DNA from: Epichloe hybrida
Lineage: Eukaryota > Ascomycota > Sordariomycetes > Hypocreales > Clavicipitaceae
Direction: 5' to 3'
DNA length: 64,000 nucleotides
Assembly (NCBI GenBank): GCA_019022495.1
Contig: JAFEKR010000001.1
Span: 7,688,001-7,752,000 of the forward strand
A program made the position numbers and the translations under genes. Below the pieces are notes generated by a model. It was given only the letters and a program-made list of their open reading frames with translations, searched no databases and had not been told where the DNA came from. This document shows, piece after piece, positions 54,601 through 64,000 of the stretch (positions within the stretch are counted from its first letter, which is position 1; every line of letters starts with the position of its first letter).

Positions 54601-57050
54601 CTCTTCGAGCTCTCCTCCACGAAGGCGAACGCGTCCCTTTCGAGCTTCCATCCCTACCCATACTCAAAGAATTCGTCGACCGTTGCAACGACTGGGTTGA
54701 GGAAGCGACCAACTACGTGGTTCGCAAACAGCAGAACCGACGCAAGAACGAGAAAGCTTGGCAAGGCGGTGTGCGCAAATCCACCAGCAGCGCCTACCAG
54801 GACCAGAAAGAACGTGAATCACGCCATGTCAGCAATATTTATCGATTACTCAGGGATGCCGAACACATTGGATTCGACTGTCCCGAGATTGCACAGCTGC
54901 AAGAGCGCGCAGCGACCATCAAGGAGTTTCAGCTGAATGCATCCCGAACTCTTGAAAATACGGCCACGATCCCTATGGAAACGATAGAAGAGCTTTTGGA
55001 AGAAGGAAGGAGTTTTAATGTGGACACGCCCGAGATAGATCGTCTCTCACGTGTGTTGGAGCAAATGCGATGGAATCAAAAGGCCAGATCTAGTCGAGGA
55101 ATCTTTCTGTCCCTGCAGGATGTGAGAGACATCATCGAAGAGGGCCAAAGACTGGATATTCCATCGTACAACGACCACTTGAAATTCTATCGTGATCAGT
55201 TGCAAGCAGGAGAGAACTGGGAGGTCAAAGCTCAACAACTGGTTAAAGCAGAGACTGTTCATTATCCCCAACTCGAGGCACTTTCCAATCAAGTGCAAGT
55301 GAATGCTCTTCCTGTGTCCCAGGAAACGCTCGCTCAGGTTGACCGCATCCTTCACAAACAGCGAGAAGCGCATCGACAGATCATGGATATCACGCAGCGA
55401 TGTCGAGCTACAAATATTCGAAACCGGCCAAAATACTCCGAGGTGGTAGACATCATACGAAACCTGGAGGAGCTGAATTCCAAGCCCAACGGCACGCTTG
55501 ACTTGGAAAACGAACGCAAGAGGCATGAAGATTGGATGCGAAAGGGAAAGAAGCTGTTTGGGAAGTCAAACGCACCGCTGCATATTCTCAAGAGCCATCT
55601 TGAATATGTTCTGGAGCGTAACGCGGACTGTTTCGATGTCGAAAACGACACCCCGCGCCTTCCTGCTGAGCCTGTATCCCGTGAAGCTACCCCTGAGCAA
55701 GGCGCAACTCGCTTGGGGGATCGATCGCGGCAAGTTTTCTGTATATGCAGAAAGGTCGAAGCTGGCATGATGATTGAGTGCGAGCTGTGTCATGAGTGGT
55801 AAGTAAATCGCGAGCTGATGTCGCCCCGCTTGAAGCATTAGAAACACCGGACTGACGGCTTGTCTAGGTATCATTACAAGTGCCTAAAGATTGCTAGAGG
55901 CAAAGTCAAAGAAGACGACAAGTACACTTGCCCTATCTGCGATTACCGAGAGAAACTTCCTCGAGACGCAGCCCGTCCGAAGCTGGAGGATCTCGTCTCC
56001 CTCACTGAAGAGATCTCTCATTTGCCTTTCCAGCCCGAGGAGGAAGAAATTCTAAACAACATTATTGACAACGCGCAGACCTTCCGGGAGCACATTGCCA
56101 GATACTGCAATCCTCTGGTATCAACGGAAGCCGAGATCGAGACACAACGGTTTTATCTCCGAAAACTCGAAGGTGCGGAAGTCTTGCTGTCATACGAAAC
56201 CAATTTTTTTCGGCAAGAATTGCACAAATGGTGCCCTGTTGCTCCCATCCCACCCCCCATTCTCCAAGTGTCGCTTAGCACTCGAAAGCCGCGTCCAACA
56301 AAACTGCAAAAGATGTTGGCCGAGTACGGTGTAGACAATCCCGACGACTTGCCGGAACACGCAAAGGGCAAAGCCAACAGCCTTCGTCGCAAAGCAGCTA
56401 ATGCGGAAGCGGCGGCGGCGGCGGCGGCGGCACAAACTCCAAACAAATCAATACTGCTACCTTCTGGTGCCGGGGCATATGGCGGTGCTTCCATGTATAG
56501 TCAGGGGCCCGAAAGCAACGGCAGTTCAGTTTCTCCAGGGGGCCATGGAGAAAGGGGCGGCGGCTCATCAGATGGTGATCAAGCCAAGACGAATCCTTCT
56601 GATGCAGACAGCGGATTCCACCCCGGATTCCTCGATTCCGGAGGACCTGTTCTTGTGAACAGCTCCTCCATGACATTGGAAGATCGACTGCTTCAAGGTA
56701 TGGAGGACGGCGTCGACTTGCACACCGAGGCTGGAAAGAGTAAGGCTCTCGAAATCCTCGGGCGTACCGATATTGGTCGCAAACAAGCTGAATCGATCTG
56801 GGGCCCAGACGTCTGGGGGATGGGGCCAAAAAGGAGCTCCATGGGTGACAGTCGCCGCTCTGTTTCACCAGCCAACGGTGACGAAGGCCTGAAGCAGGAT
56901 GATGGCAATGTCGACCAAATGTTCAAGGAAATGACCAACCATGACGACGACGAAGATAAGAGAAAGGAAGACAGTATGTCAGAAGCCGTGACAGCCGAGT
57001 CGTTTGAAAATGAGAGAAACGCGCTTGATGCCATGATAGACGGCGAATAG
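51613..57050 (+). CDS. KDM5/JARID1 (Lid2) histone H3K4 demethylase
   Basis: Three exons (51613-52035, 52107-55798, 55868-57050) encode 1,765 aa. Known: KDM5 enzymes remove methyl groups from H3K4 with Fe(II) and 2-oxoglutarate; fission yeast Lid2 is the model. Domains seen in order: JmjN (about 94-135; [15 protein letters not shown]), ARID (about 186-275; [13 protein letters not shown]), PHD1 (about 483-530; [19 protein letters not shown]), JmjC (about 631-795) with iron ligands in FCWHNEDH and [10 protein letters not shown] and [12 protein letters not shown], a C5HC2 zinc finger (about 881-935; [15 protein letters not shown]), the long PLU-1 helical region, and PHD2 (about 1351-1400; [18 protein letters not shown]). 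PHD2 is split by the last intron inside a Trp codon. All iron-binding residues are present, so it should be active. The tail holds an Ala-rich tract (about 1551) and is mostly disordered. Confidence 0.95.
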
Positions 57051-58003
57051 GGGGAGTATTCTCGAGACATGTCGAAGAATCTGTAGTTTTTTTTTTTTTT
57101 TTGATGGCGTAATCTCTTTTATTCGTTTTTACAACTTGTTCTTTTACCACGGGTTTTGCAGCAGGGGTTCCTCGCGCTCTTATTTTCTCTGTCTTCGTTT
57201 TATGGCTTCCTTTCTTATACATTTTGTATCAATGTATGGGTGTACGAAGACGACTCACAGTGTCTGTCAAGAAGAGGAAAATTGGGAGCAAGGAGGTTTC
57301 ATTTGGGAGAATACGGAGTTTCTTCTTCAACAAGAACGGTGCATGCAAGATCCATCGTCCCGATTCCGCGGCGCTTTGATTCTTTTTCGTCTTTCATCTT
57401 GTTGATTACCGGGTCTGATAAAAAGAACGAAGAGGGAGCGATGGATGGCTTTTCCACGCTTCATTGCTGCTACTCTTTAATGGGAGACATTTGTTATACC
57501 ACGTAGGAAGATGAGACGTGGATTATATTTTAACATGTGCTTCAATTAATCGTGTGTTGGGTCGGGGACTCTTGAAATAAAAGGTGTTTGTCTTTTTTTC
57601 TCTATTTTCACAAGTCGCATCCATAACCCGAAACTAGAGGTGATATGTTGAGATTTGAAAACAGAAAGAAAAAACACAAGTCAGATGCGTATTCCAAGCC
57701 CTCTAGGGCGTTGAGCCCAGAATGTTCTAATCCCAGAGTAGTTCATGGCAGTAGCCATGATGGTATCCAGAGGAGCGACAAAGATGAATCAAAATAACCG
57801 ACCCGGTCCATGACATGATCTGACATGGCCTCGCAACTGTTGAAGGCATGGTCCTCTGCCCTGTGTCCTGTGTGCTCGCTGATGGGTGAAGAAGAAGCAG
57901 TGAAAGCAGATCCCGACGCCGATGTAATGTACCAAGTTGAAGTGGGGGAGAAAAAGACAAGGTTTTAGCGAGTACAAGAGGAGAATGAGTTCGTGTCACC
58001 AGC
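57051..58003. other. Convergent 3' region between KDM5 and FOL2
   Basis: About 950 bp between two stop codons. A 16-T run lies near 57087. No gene signature is visible. Confidence 0.6.
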
Positions 58004-59129
58004 TCACGAGGCTTTGTTGAGGCCAACGAGACTCAGGAATTCTGCACGTGTTTTGCTCGACTTTTCAAAGCAGCCGAGCATGCAGCTGGTGATGGTGGAG
58101 GTGGCTGTCTGCTCGACGCCGCGCATCACCATGCACAAATGGCTTGACTCCATGACGACAGCGACGCCCCTGGGCTTAAGAATCTCCATGATGGCATTGG
58201 CGACTTCTTTGGTTAGGCGCTCCTGGATTTGAAGACGACGAGCGTACATTTCGGCGATTCGCGGCAGCTTGGAGAGACCGACGACGGTGTTGCGGGGAAT
58301 GTATCCGATGTGCATCTAGCGCTCCGTTAGAACGTGGCATGAAAAAAAGGAAGGCGGCTGTTTCTTCTGCGGCTGAACTGAACCTTGCCAATAAAGGGAA
58401 CGAGATGATGCTCGCAAAGAGAGTGGATGTCAATGTTCTTCACAATGATCAGCTCGTTGTGCGACTCGTTGAACAGAGCGTTGTTGATGGTCTCTTTGAC
58501 GTCGACCTGGTATCCGCGGGTGAGGAACATGAGAGCGTTTGCGTATCGTGACGGGGTATCGAGGAGGCCTTCCCGGTCAGGATCCTCGCCGACGCATTCT
58601 AGTAGGGTGCGGACGGCACCGCGCATCTTTTCCATCCGCTTGGCAGCTTGTTCCTCGGTCTCGACTTGTCGTTCTCGGGTTCCGAGGCCTAATTGGGGTG
58701 GGTGGGTGGTTAAACAAAGATTGCCTGGGGGACCAGACTTGCTGGCAAGCTAGAGAGGGGGCTTTTTTTTGGACACATACTAGGTCTACTCAGACCTTCA
58801 AAGTCGATGGCTGGACTCGGCGATCGCACTGCTTCGCTGCTCCACGTGGCAATTGCTCTCTTCTTGGTTGGTGGTTCATCTCGAGGATCGCGAGCGGCCT
58901 TGCTGAGACTGTGGCGTCTCTTGTCCAGGCCTCCCGCGCGGCGGCCATTGACGACAGGCGAGTGTGAGTCGCCTTCAATCTGGGAGCCGTTCTTCTTGGC
59001 CTTGCGCCTGCGCCTGCGCTTGCGGGCAGAGCCACCACTTGCTGATGAGCCAGAAACGCTCGCCGTGTCTTGTGCTTCTTGCGTCCGCTTCTGCGTGGCG
59101 GCAACGTCAGGGTCTGCAAGTTGCGCCAT
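58004..59129 (-). CDS. FOL2: GTP cyclohydrolase I
   Basis: Three exons (59129-58781, 58688-58384, 58315-58004) encode 321 aa. Known: this zinc enzyme turns GTP into dihydroneopterin triphosphate, the first step of folate and tetrahydrobiopterin synthesis; it works as a toroidal decamer in the cytosol. Seen: [39 protein letters not shown], the zinc-binding [15 protein letters not shown], then [34 protein letters not shown] and a C-terminal Cys-containing segment [19 protein letters not shown]. Odd: the first about 115 residues are not part of the catalytic fold and include a strongly basic run [11 protein letters not shown] that would act as a nuclear-localisation-like signal; other fungal homologs also have variable N-termini. 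It is transcribed away from TAF11 through a 649-bp spacer. Confidence 0.93.
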
Positions 59130-59778
59130 TGTGATGTGGGAAGGCAGAAAAGCTCCACCGGGTTATCGGTGCAGGATTTTGAGTCTAGTCGCGGGCAAGA
59201 CCTGTTTTCAAGAGGCGGAGGAAATCGGGCAATGACGAGCTGCGGCTTATGAAATTGACGCAAGAGATGAAAAACCAGCAGGGTTTCGCTGTGAAGGCGA
59301 CGTCGGCGGGGAACACGGCGGGGAACACGGCGGCGAATACGGACGGACTGGGATCAATGAATGGATGTATGAATGTATGAGTAGAGTTTGATGCTACGGC
59401 TACTGATGCCTTATGGAATGCCACAAATGTAGGTTTCGGCTAGTCAAGGTCCGTCAAGGTCCGAAATCGTGAACCGCCGAGTCTACGCAAGTCGTCAGCT
59501 GCAGCCGGTGAGTCCAGCGGGTTTGGTCCTATTGGAAACGCCGGCATGTGGTAATGCGCATCGCTCCGCCCCGGTCATGTGACCAGGCGACTTGCAAGTT
59601 CTTTCCGACAGAGTGTGAACGCGCGTAGCCAATCTCCAAGTCTGTTGCATCTCGGTGAATCTGGATTGGGCTTAATTCGACTCATGTCTTTGCGCATGCC
59701 CGGCGCTTTACACTCCTTGTGTTTCTTTTCGAACTCTGCATTCACAAGGCGCATCTCCTCTTACAACTCTTCATCACC
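59130..59778. promoter_or_regulatory. Divergent promoter region of FOL2 and TAF11
   Basis: 649 bp between two opposite start codons. It contains a short tandem repeat GGCGGGGAACAC (about 59306-59335) and a repeated GTCAAGGTCCG (about 59440-59463). Roles are not known; the call is from geometry. Confidence 0.5.
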
Positions 59779-60813
59779 ATGGCATCGCCGCCGTATGCCA
59801 CCTCACCGCTGGCCATGTCGCCTCCTCATCCATCACCAGCACAACTGCCGAACAAAAAGCGACCGTCCACGCTCGACGTCAACGCTCCTCCAATCAAACG
59901 ACGAAAAGCCTCCAACCTATCCCAGTCATCTACTCTCTCCCATCCTCTGCGACAAACGTCGTTCCCACCAGAAGCCGGCCGATCTCCTTACGCTCGCTCG
60001 CCGTCAGTTGATGTGGCCTCTATCGTGAGCGGCAGTGCTGTCAGTGCCACCGCCGGCGGAGCAACCAAGAAGAAGAGAGGGCGCAAATCAAAAAACGCCA
60101 AGGGTGACGACGCGGCTGAGCGAACCCCTAGCTTAGTTGGTGGGAAAGCGCCGACCACTGTCAGCGGTCAGGGGGGCGATAAAGAGGCCGAAGATGACGA
60201 CGACGACGATGAAAATGGAGAGATGGCTTTGGAGGATGCGGGCGCTCGCACCCAAGAGCAGAAGCAAGAGGAAATCAGGTTGAGGGCCATGCTGGTAGAG
60301 GCCTTTGACAGCGAGCAGTACAATCGATACGAGCTGTGGCGAGCGGCGAAACTGTCAGATGCTGTCGTGAAAAGGGTAAGAACTACATCGCCTCACCTTC
60401 AACTTTCTGGCTACCTCTGTTAACATGCATCACGGAAGGTGGTGAATGCGACGGTTTCTCAGTCCGTGCCTCAAATGGTTAGTACAGCAGTCAAGGCCGT
60501 GGCCAAATTGTTTGCCGGAGAAATCATAGAGGCGGCGCGAAACGTCCAAGGCGAATGGATCACAGCGGGCGAGAAACAGGCCGACCTGCTCACGTCGCCA
60601 CCCTCGGCGAACGACGTGGGTGTCGATGGTGAACCCGAGGAACCGGAGGTCAAGCGAGGGCCCCTGCGACCTGATCATCTTCGGGAAGCATGGCGGCGGT
60701 ACAAGATTTGTGGAGAGAGTCGTGGAGTAGGAGTACAACAGTTATGGCATGCACAGCAGGGGAGCGGCGTAGAGAGATTTTCGACACGGACAAGAAAGAG
60801 GCTGCTGAAGTGA
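59779..60813 (+). CDS. TAF11: TFIID subunit TAF11
   Basis: Two exons (59779-60375 and 60439-60813), joined at phase 0, encode 323 aa. Known: TAF11 forms a histone-fold pair with TAF13 inside TFIID and supports RNA polymerase II pre-initiation. Seen: a long, basic, Ser/Pro-rich N-terminus with NKKRPSTLDVNAPPIKRRKA and KKKRGRKSKNAKG (nuclear-localisation-like), an acidic stretch EAEDDDDDDENGEMALED, then the TAFII28-like histone fold: LRAMLVEAFDSEQYNRYELW, KLSDAVVKRVVNATVSQSVP, TAVKAVAKLFAGEIIEAARN and GPLRPDHLREAWRRYKI. The intron falls inside the histone fold. The C-terminal 25 residues after RRYK are weakly conserved. It runs head-to-head with FOL2. Confidence 0.92.
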
Positions 60814-61482
60814 TGTCCGATTAAAGGCACGCCATCGTTCGTCAAACGTGGGGAGCAAATAGCGCGGTGATGGTGTTGGAAGTTTTGCATGGGCTTGATT
60901 GAGGCTTGGGCCATGGCTCTCAAAGCGAAGTGTTTTGAAGATTTTTTTTTTTTCCTTTTTTTTTTCTACCTCTCCTCTAACGATACCCGTTTACAGCCAT
61001 GGCAACAAGCTAGATACATCACAGAACAGATTAAATAGAATGCCGGATGTTAATGCGGCAGGCGCAAACGACCTGGACTGCCCATAGTCTGGTGGGGCTT
61101 CGTTGCAACTTGGTGAGGCGACTCTGAGATGACTGACTCATCAGTCACAATGTCAAGCGATCAAAGCAATCATACTCTCAGGTATTTCTAGAATCAAGCA
61201 AAACACCCAAAAAGGCGGTTCGAGAAGTAACGTGTGTCTAGCAACAAGTACAGTCTAGCATTGGGTCTGCAGACTGCCAGCCAGCCATCGGGAACACGAC
61301 TCAGCTGGACTGGAGACAACTGGAGGCCCTGATCCCCCCCACTTCGCAAATTCCGACAAGTCAGGTTTTTCTTCTCTCGAGTCTCGACCTTTTTTTCGAC
61401 CAGCCAAATTTTTCGTCACTCAATTTACCGATTCCGTGCTGGAGTGTCACAGCGAATGGTCCATCATTCACCCTGCGCAAAA
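60814..61482. other. Intergenic region before the bZIP gene
   Basis: About 670 bp. No gene signature. Poly-T runs lie near 60940-60965. Confidence 0.6.
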
Positions 61483-62966
61483 ATGGCAGGAGCAAAGGTG
61501 AGATGCGTTGTTTACAATTGAGCTTGCTGGATTTTTTTGATTTTTTTTTGCCCTGCATTTACCCGTTGTCCCATTGTCAATGGCTCCTTGTATTGCGTGT
61601 CGCTCGTTTCCCAATTGCTCGTTGAAGGTTGTCACTGGAGGCGACGACCGATTGACTTGGCGAGGGAAAAAAAAATGCGTCACAAGCTCTCTGCAAGAGA
61701 ACCACCATATGCTTCGCTGCCCAACAAAAGCCCCGAATCTCTCTTGATTCATCTGTTCGATTTTGAATTTCCCCAGAAGCATTTGCTGCTGTTTGCTGTA
61801 CTTTCCCCCCCTCCCCCCTTTGGCGCTCTTTTCACAATGCCGTAGATCGGCCTTGACTAACACCACGTATCCAATTGGCCCAGCAGAACTCGACAGAACC
61901 GTCCCAGAGCGCGGCCGCCGTTCGCATTCGCGACAATCAACGTCGTTCTCGCGCCAGACGGAAGGAATATGTCGAGAACTTGGAGCTCAAGGTCCAGGAA
62001 TATGAAAAACAGGGCGTTGGTGCTACGCTCGAGATGCAGCACGCTGCGAGGACGGTAGCCATGGAAAACTCGAGGCTCAGAATGATGTTGGCGCTCACGG
62101 GCGCGACTGAAGCCGATATAGAAGCCTTTCTGCAGTCGTGTCAGGACCGCGAGGCTGCAGAGGCGCTGTCCAGCGTAAGCTTGGGGTCGATGCATCACGG
62201 GCAGCAGGAACAGAAGTCGACTGCCAAGAATGGTGGGAGCCGGAGTGAAGCTCCGCCTCGAACGCAACATGGCGATGCTGCTTTTGTGCAGGAGTCGGAC
62301 GACTCCCAAGCACAGTCTGATCTCGACAGAATGGCGACTGCCGTGACTTCGGCTGCATCGTTGACATGTGACATGAGTTTCAAGGCAGAACCTGAGTATT
62401 TTGCCCAAAGGCCCGAGTCTAAACCGCATTCTTTCTCGTGTGACAGACGTCAAAATCAGCAAAGTATGGCTAGGTTCGAGTTTAACCATGGCTATGGGCT
62501 GTACTCTAGCTTTTGCTCTGCAACGCCAACGCCAACGCCAACGCCAACGCCAACGCCAGGCAGCAGCCCCTTTGACAAATTGGATGTTCTTGCATCTGCC
62601 ACTCTTCAACAGGGGAGTTGTTGCGAAGGTAAAACGCAATGCACTACGGCGCCTCCTCTGCCCACACCGGCATCCGAGGCACCGAGCCCGTCGACCATCG
62701 AGCCCAGCACCGGGGCTGTCACGCCTTTATCATCGTACGCTCCAGAGCTATCTCCTGGTGCTTCAACGGTGGTGCAGGACTTTTCGTCCCCGATGGAGAT
62801 GTCCTGCAATGCCGCAGCAGCGATAATTGCAGAGATGCAGGGAAACAGTGATCGTGAGATTGCCAAATCTCGACTGGACTGTCGTGGTCGAAATGATTGC
62901 TTCGTCCGCAACACCATGCTTTTCCAGATTCTGGAGAGTGAGCGTGGCGGTGGACAATATTCATGA
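61483..62966 (+). CDS. Fungal bZIP transcription factor
   Basis: The large second exon (61887-62966) is certain. It encodes the basic region VRIRDNQRRSRARRKEYVEN, with the NxxxxxxxR core of DNA-binding bZIP helices, followed by a short leucine zipper (LELKVQEYEKQGVGATLEM and ENSRLRMMLALTG) and a long disordered C-terminus. The RIRDNQRRSRARR motif is a known fungal subfamily without a yeast counterpart of clear function. The second exon has no good start of its own. The best first exon is tiny: ATG at 61483 (MAGAK) followed by GTGAGA and a 386-389-bp intron ending CAGCAG, which allows two acceptors three bases apart (with or without one Gln). That gives about 364 aa. The C-terminal half carries a Thr-Pro repeat (about 62520-62555), made by a CAACGC repeat. 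Target genes unknown. Confidence 0.8.
62520..62556. repeat. In-frame 6-bp repeat (CAACGC) in the bZIP gene
   Basis: Six-base units repeated about five times, coding for (Thr-Pro)n. It keeps the reading frame when units are gained or lost. Confidence 0.8.
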
Positions 62967-63147
62967 GATTGGTGTCCGACGAATGTGCGACCCAAAATGA
63001 AGCATGCGCGACGTCCACATGACTTCCTACATGAAGGCACGACTGGAGATGATGCGATCTGGCAATGTTTCGTGCACAATGGCAAGGAGCTATGACAAGG
63101 TGCGAGATTCGTCCACGATTCTATATCAGACAAATCTCGTGAACAAG

Positions 63148-64000
63148 TTACTCGTCCCAATTCCGACGCGAGCCGATCCATTTCACCACGTACACCAGCC
63201 CTACGAGAACCGGAACTTCAATAAGCGGACCCACGGTGGCCGCCAACGCCTGTTCGCTGTCGGCACCAAAGGTTGCGACGGCCACGGCGATTGCCAGCTC
63301 AAAATTATTACTCGCCGCCGTGAAGCTCTGCGTGCAGCCCAATCGGTACCCGTACCCAAGCCGTCTCGTTGCCCACAGCGTCACGAAGAAGATGACGAGG
63401 AAGTACACGACCAACGGTGCAGCAACACGCACAACCGAGACGATTTGTCGAACAACGTGCTTCCCTTGCGCTGCAAATAGCACAATGATGGTGTACAAGA
63501 GGCCGATTAGCGATAGTGGTGAAAGGAACTTCATGAAGACGCCATCGAACCACTTTTCGCCGCCCACTCTTCTCAGGATGAGGCGTGTAAGAATGGCAGC
63601 CCCGAGGGGGATGCCGAGAAAGATGCCGACGCTGGTCGCTACAAGCGAGTAGGACAGATTGCGAATCTCTTCGTCGTCGGAGTTGCCGATGATGCTGATG
63701 AACAAGACGGCCAGCGGTGCGAATAGAACCATTTGCAGCATGGAATTGATGGCCACGAGGATGGCGCAATACCCAGAGTCCCCGCCCGCCAAGTTGTTCC
63801 ATATGAGGACCATGGCAATGCAACGACCGAGGCCAACGAGGATGAGGCCGCTGCGGAGGTCTGGCTCGTCTGGGAGGAAGGCCCATGCCACAGCAAGCTG
63901 TTCAAACCCAATTAGTACCGTCTGCCGTCTCCCCGTTTGTGTTGGGGAAACAATGCTGGCTACATACCATGAAGAAAGGAGCAATAATCCAGTTGAAAAT
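63148..64000 (-). CDS. ACR3: Arsenite permease Acr3 (5' end outside window)
   Basis: The reverse strand has an end-of-window exon (64000-63968) ending IFNWIIAPFFM, a 70-bp intron (63967-63898; GTATGT...ACAG), and a long last exon (63897-63148) of 249 codons. Known: Acr3 exports arsenite (As(III)) from the cytosol using the proton gradient; a conserved Cys is essential. Seen: the signature GLGRCIAMVLIWNNLAGGD, which contains the family's essential Cys, further membrane segments (MLQMVLFAPLAVLFISI, SVGIFLGIPLGAAIL, FLSPLSLIGLLYTIIVLFA, VVYFLVIFFVTLWA), and the C-terminal SFTAASNNFELAIAVAVATF and ATVGPLIEVPVLVGLVYVVK conserved in Acr3. The stop is 181 bp from the convergent bZIP gene. The N-terminal third lies beyond the window. 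No arsenate reductase gene is visible on this side. Confidence 0.92.
   Translation of the reverse strand, partial: FSTGLLLLSSWYVASIVSPTQTGRRQTVLIGFEQLAVAWAFLPDEPDLRSGLILVGLGRCIAMVLIWNNLAGGDSGYCAILVAINSMLQMVLFAPLAVLFISIIGNSDDEEIRNLSYSLVATSVGIFLGIPLGAAILTRLILRRVGGEKWFDGVFMKFLSPLSLIGLLYTIIVLFAAQGKHVVRQIVSVVRVAAPLVVYFLVIFFVTLWATRRLGYGYRLGCTQSFTAASNNFELAIAVAVATFGADSEQALAATVGPLIEVPVLVGLVYVVKWIGSRRNWDE

Overview
The window is nuclear DNA of a filamentous ascomycete. Genes carry short introns (about 50-130 bp, GT...AG, with CTRAC-like branch sites), intergenic spaces are 0.2-3 kb, and the proteins are typical of Pezizomycotina: a DUF1688/URC4 protein, a fungal SRPK-like kinase, an OPT transporter, a JEN1-type permease, Mim1 and a KDM5/Lid2 demethylase. 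One AT-rich block shows only-transition divergence, the footprint of repeat-induced point mutation (RIP). The gene set suggests Sordariomycetes, perhaps Hypocreales, but I cannot fix the genus. No CRISPR array, operon, riboswitch or confident tRNA/rRNA gene was found. Splice sites below were assigned by eye from frame continuity and consensus.

Layout. 0-12.7 kb: the 3' end of an AAA+ ATPase gene; YAR1 (reverse, apparently frameshifted); SPO11 (reverse); a repeat-bearing gap; a 78-codon spliced gene of unknown function; an atypical SRPK-like kinase; an oxidosqualene cyclase of the ERG7 family; SGT1. 13-20.3 kb: a gamma-butyrobetaine-hydroxylase-like dioxygenase, then a 5.2-kb mobile-element island. 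In the island a RIP-degraded Mutator-like element (MULE) with about 105-120 bp terminal inverted repeats was entered by a 2.3-kb Ty1/copia LTR element that still has both 258-bp LTRs and a 5-bp target duplication. 20.3-34 kb: SEN2, ceramide glucosyltransferase, an OPT transporter, a gene-poor 3.1-kb stretch with a minisatellite, and a JEN1-type transporter. 34.8-50.3 kb: a RagA/Gtr1 GTPase lacking its C-terminal domain, a Shp1/p47 Cdc48 adaptor, MIM1, OXA1, a URC4-type protein, an eIF4A-III/FAL1 helicase head-to-head with SF3a subunit 3 (PRP9), and SLX1. 51.6-64 kb: a KDM5 demethylase, FOL2 head-to-head with TAF11, a bZIP factor, and the 5' partial end of ACR3 arsenite permease running off the window.

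Most genes are independent housekeeping genes (RNA processing, ribosome assembly, chaperones, mitochondrial biogenesis, lipid and pterin synthesis, transcription, DNA repair and recombination). I see no convincing secondary-metabolite cluster and no clearly new multi-gene system. The points most worth checking are the nested RIP-scarred transposons, the GTPase-domain-only Gtr1, the YAR1 frameshift, the altered catalytic motif of the ERG7-family cyclase, the small orphan gene at 5.3 kb and the tRNA-promoter-like repeats beside it.
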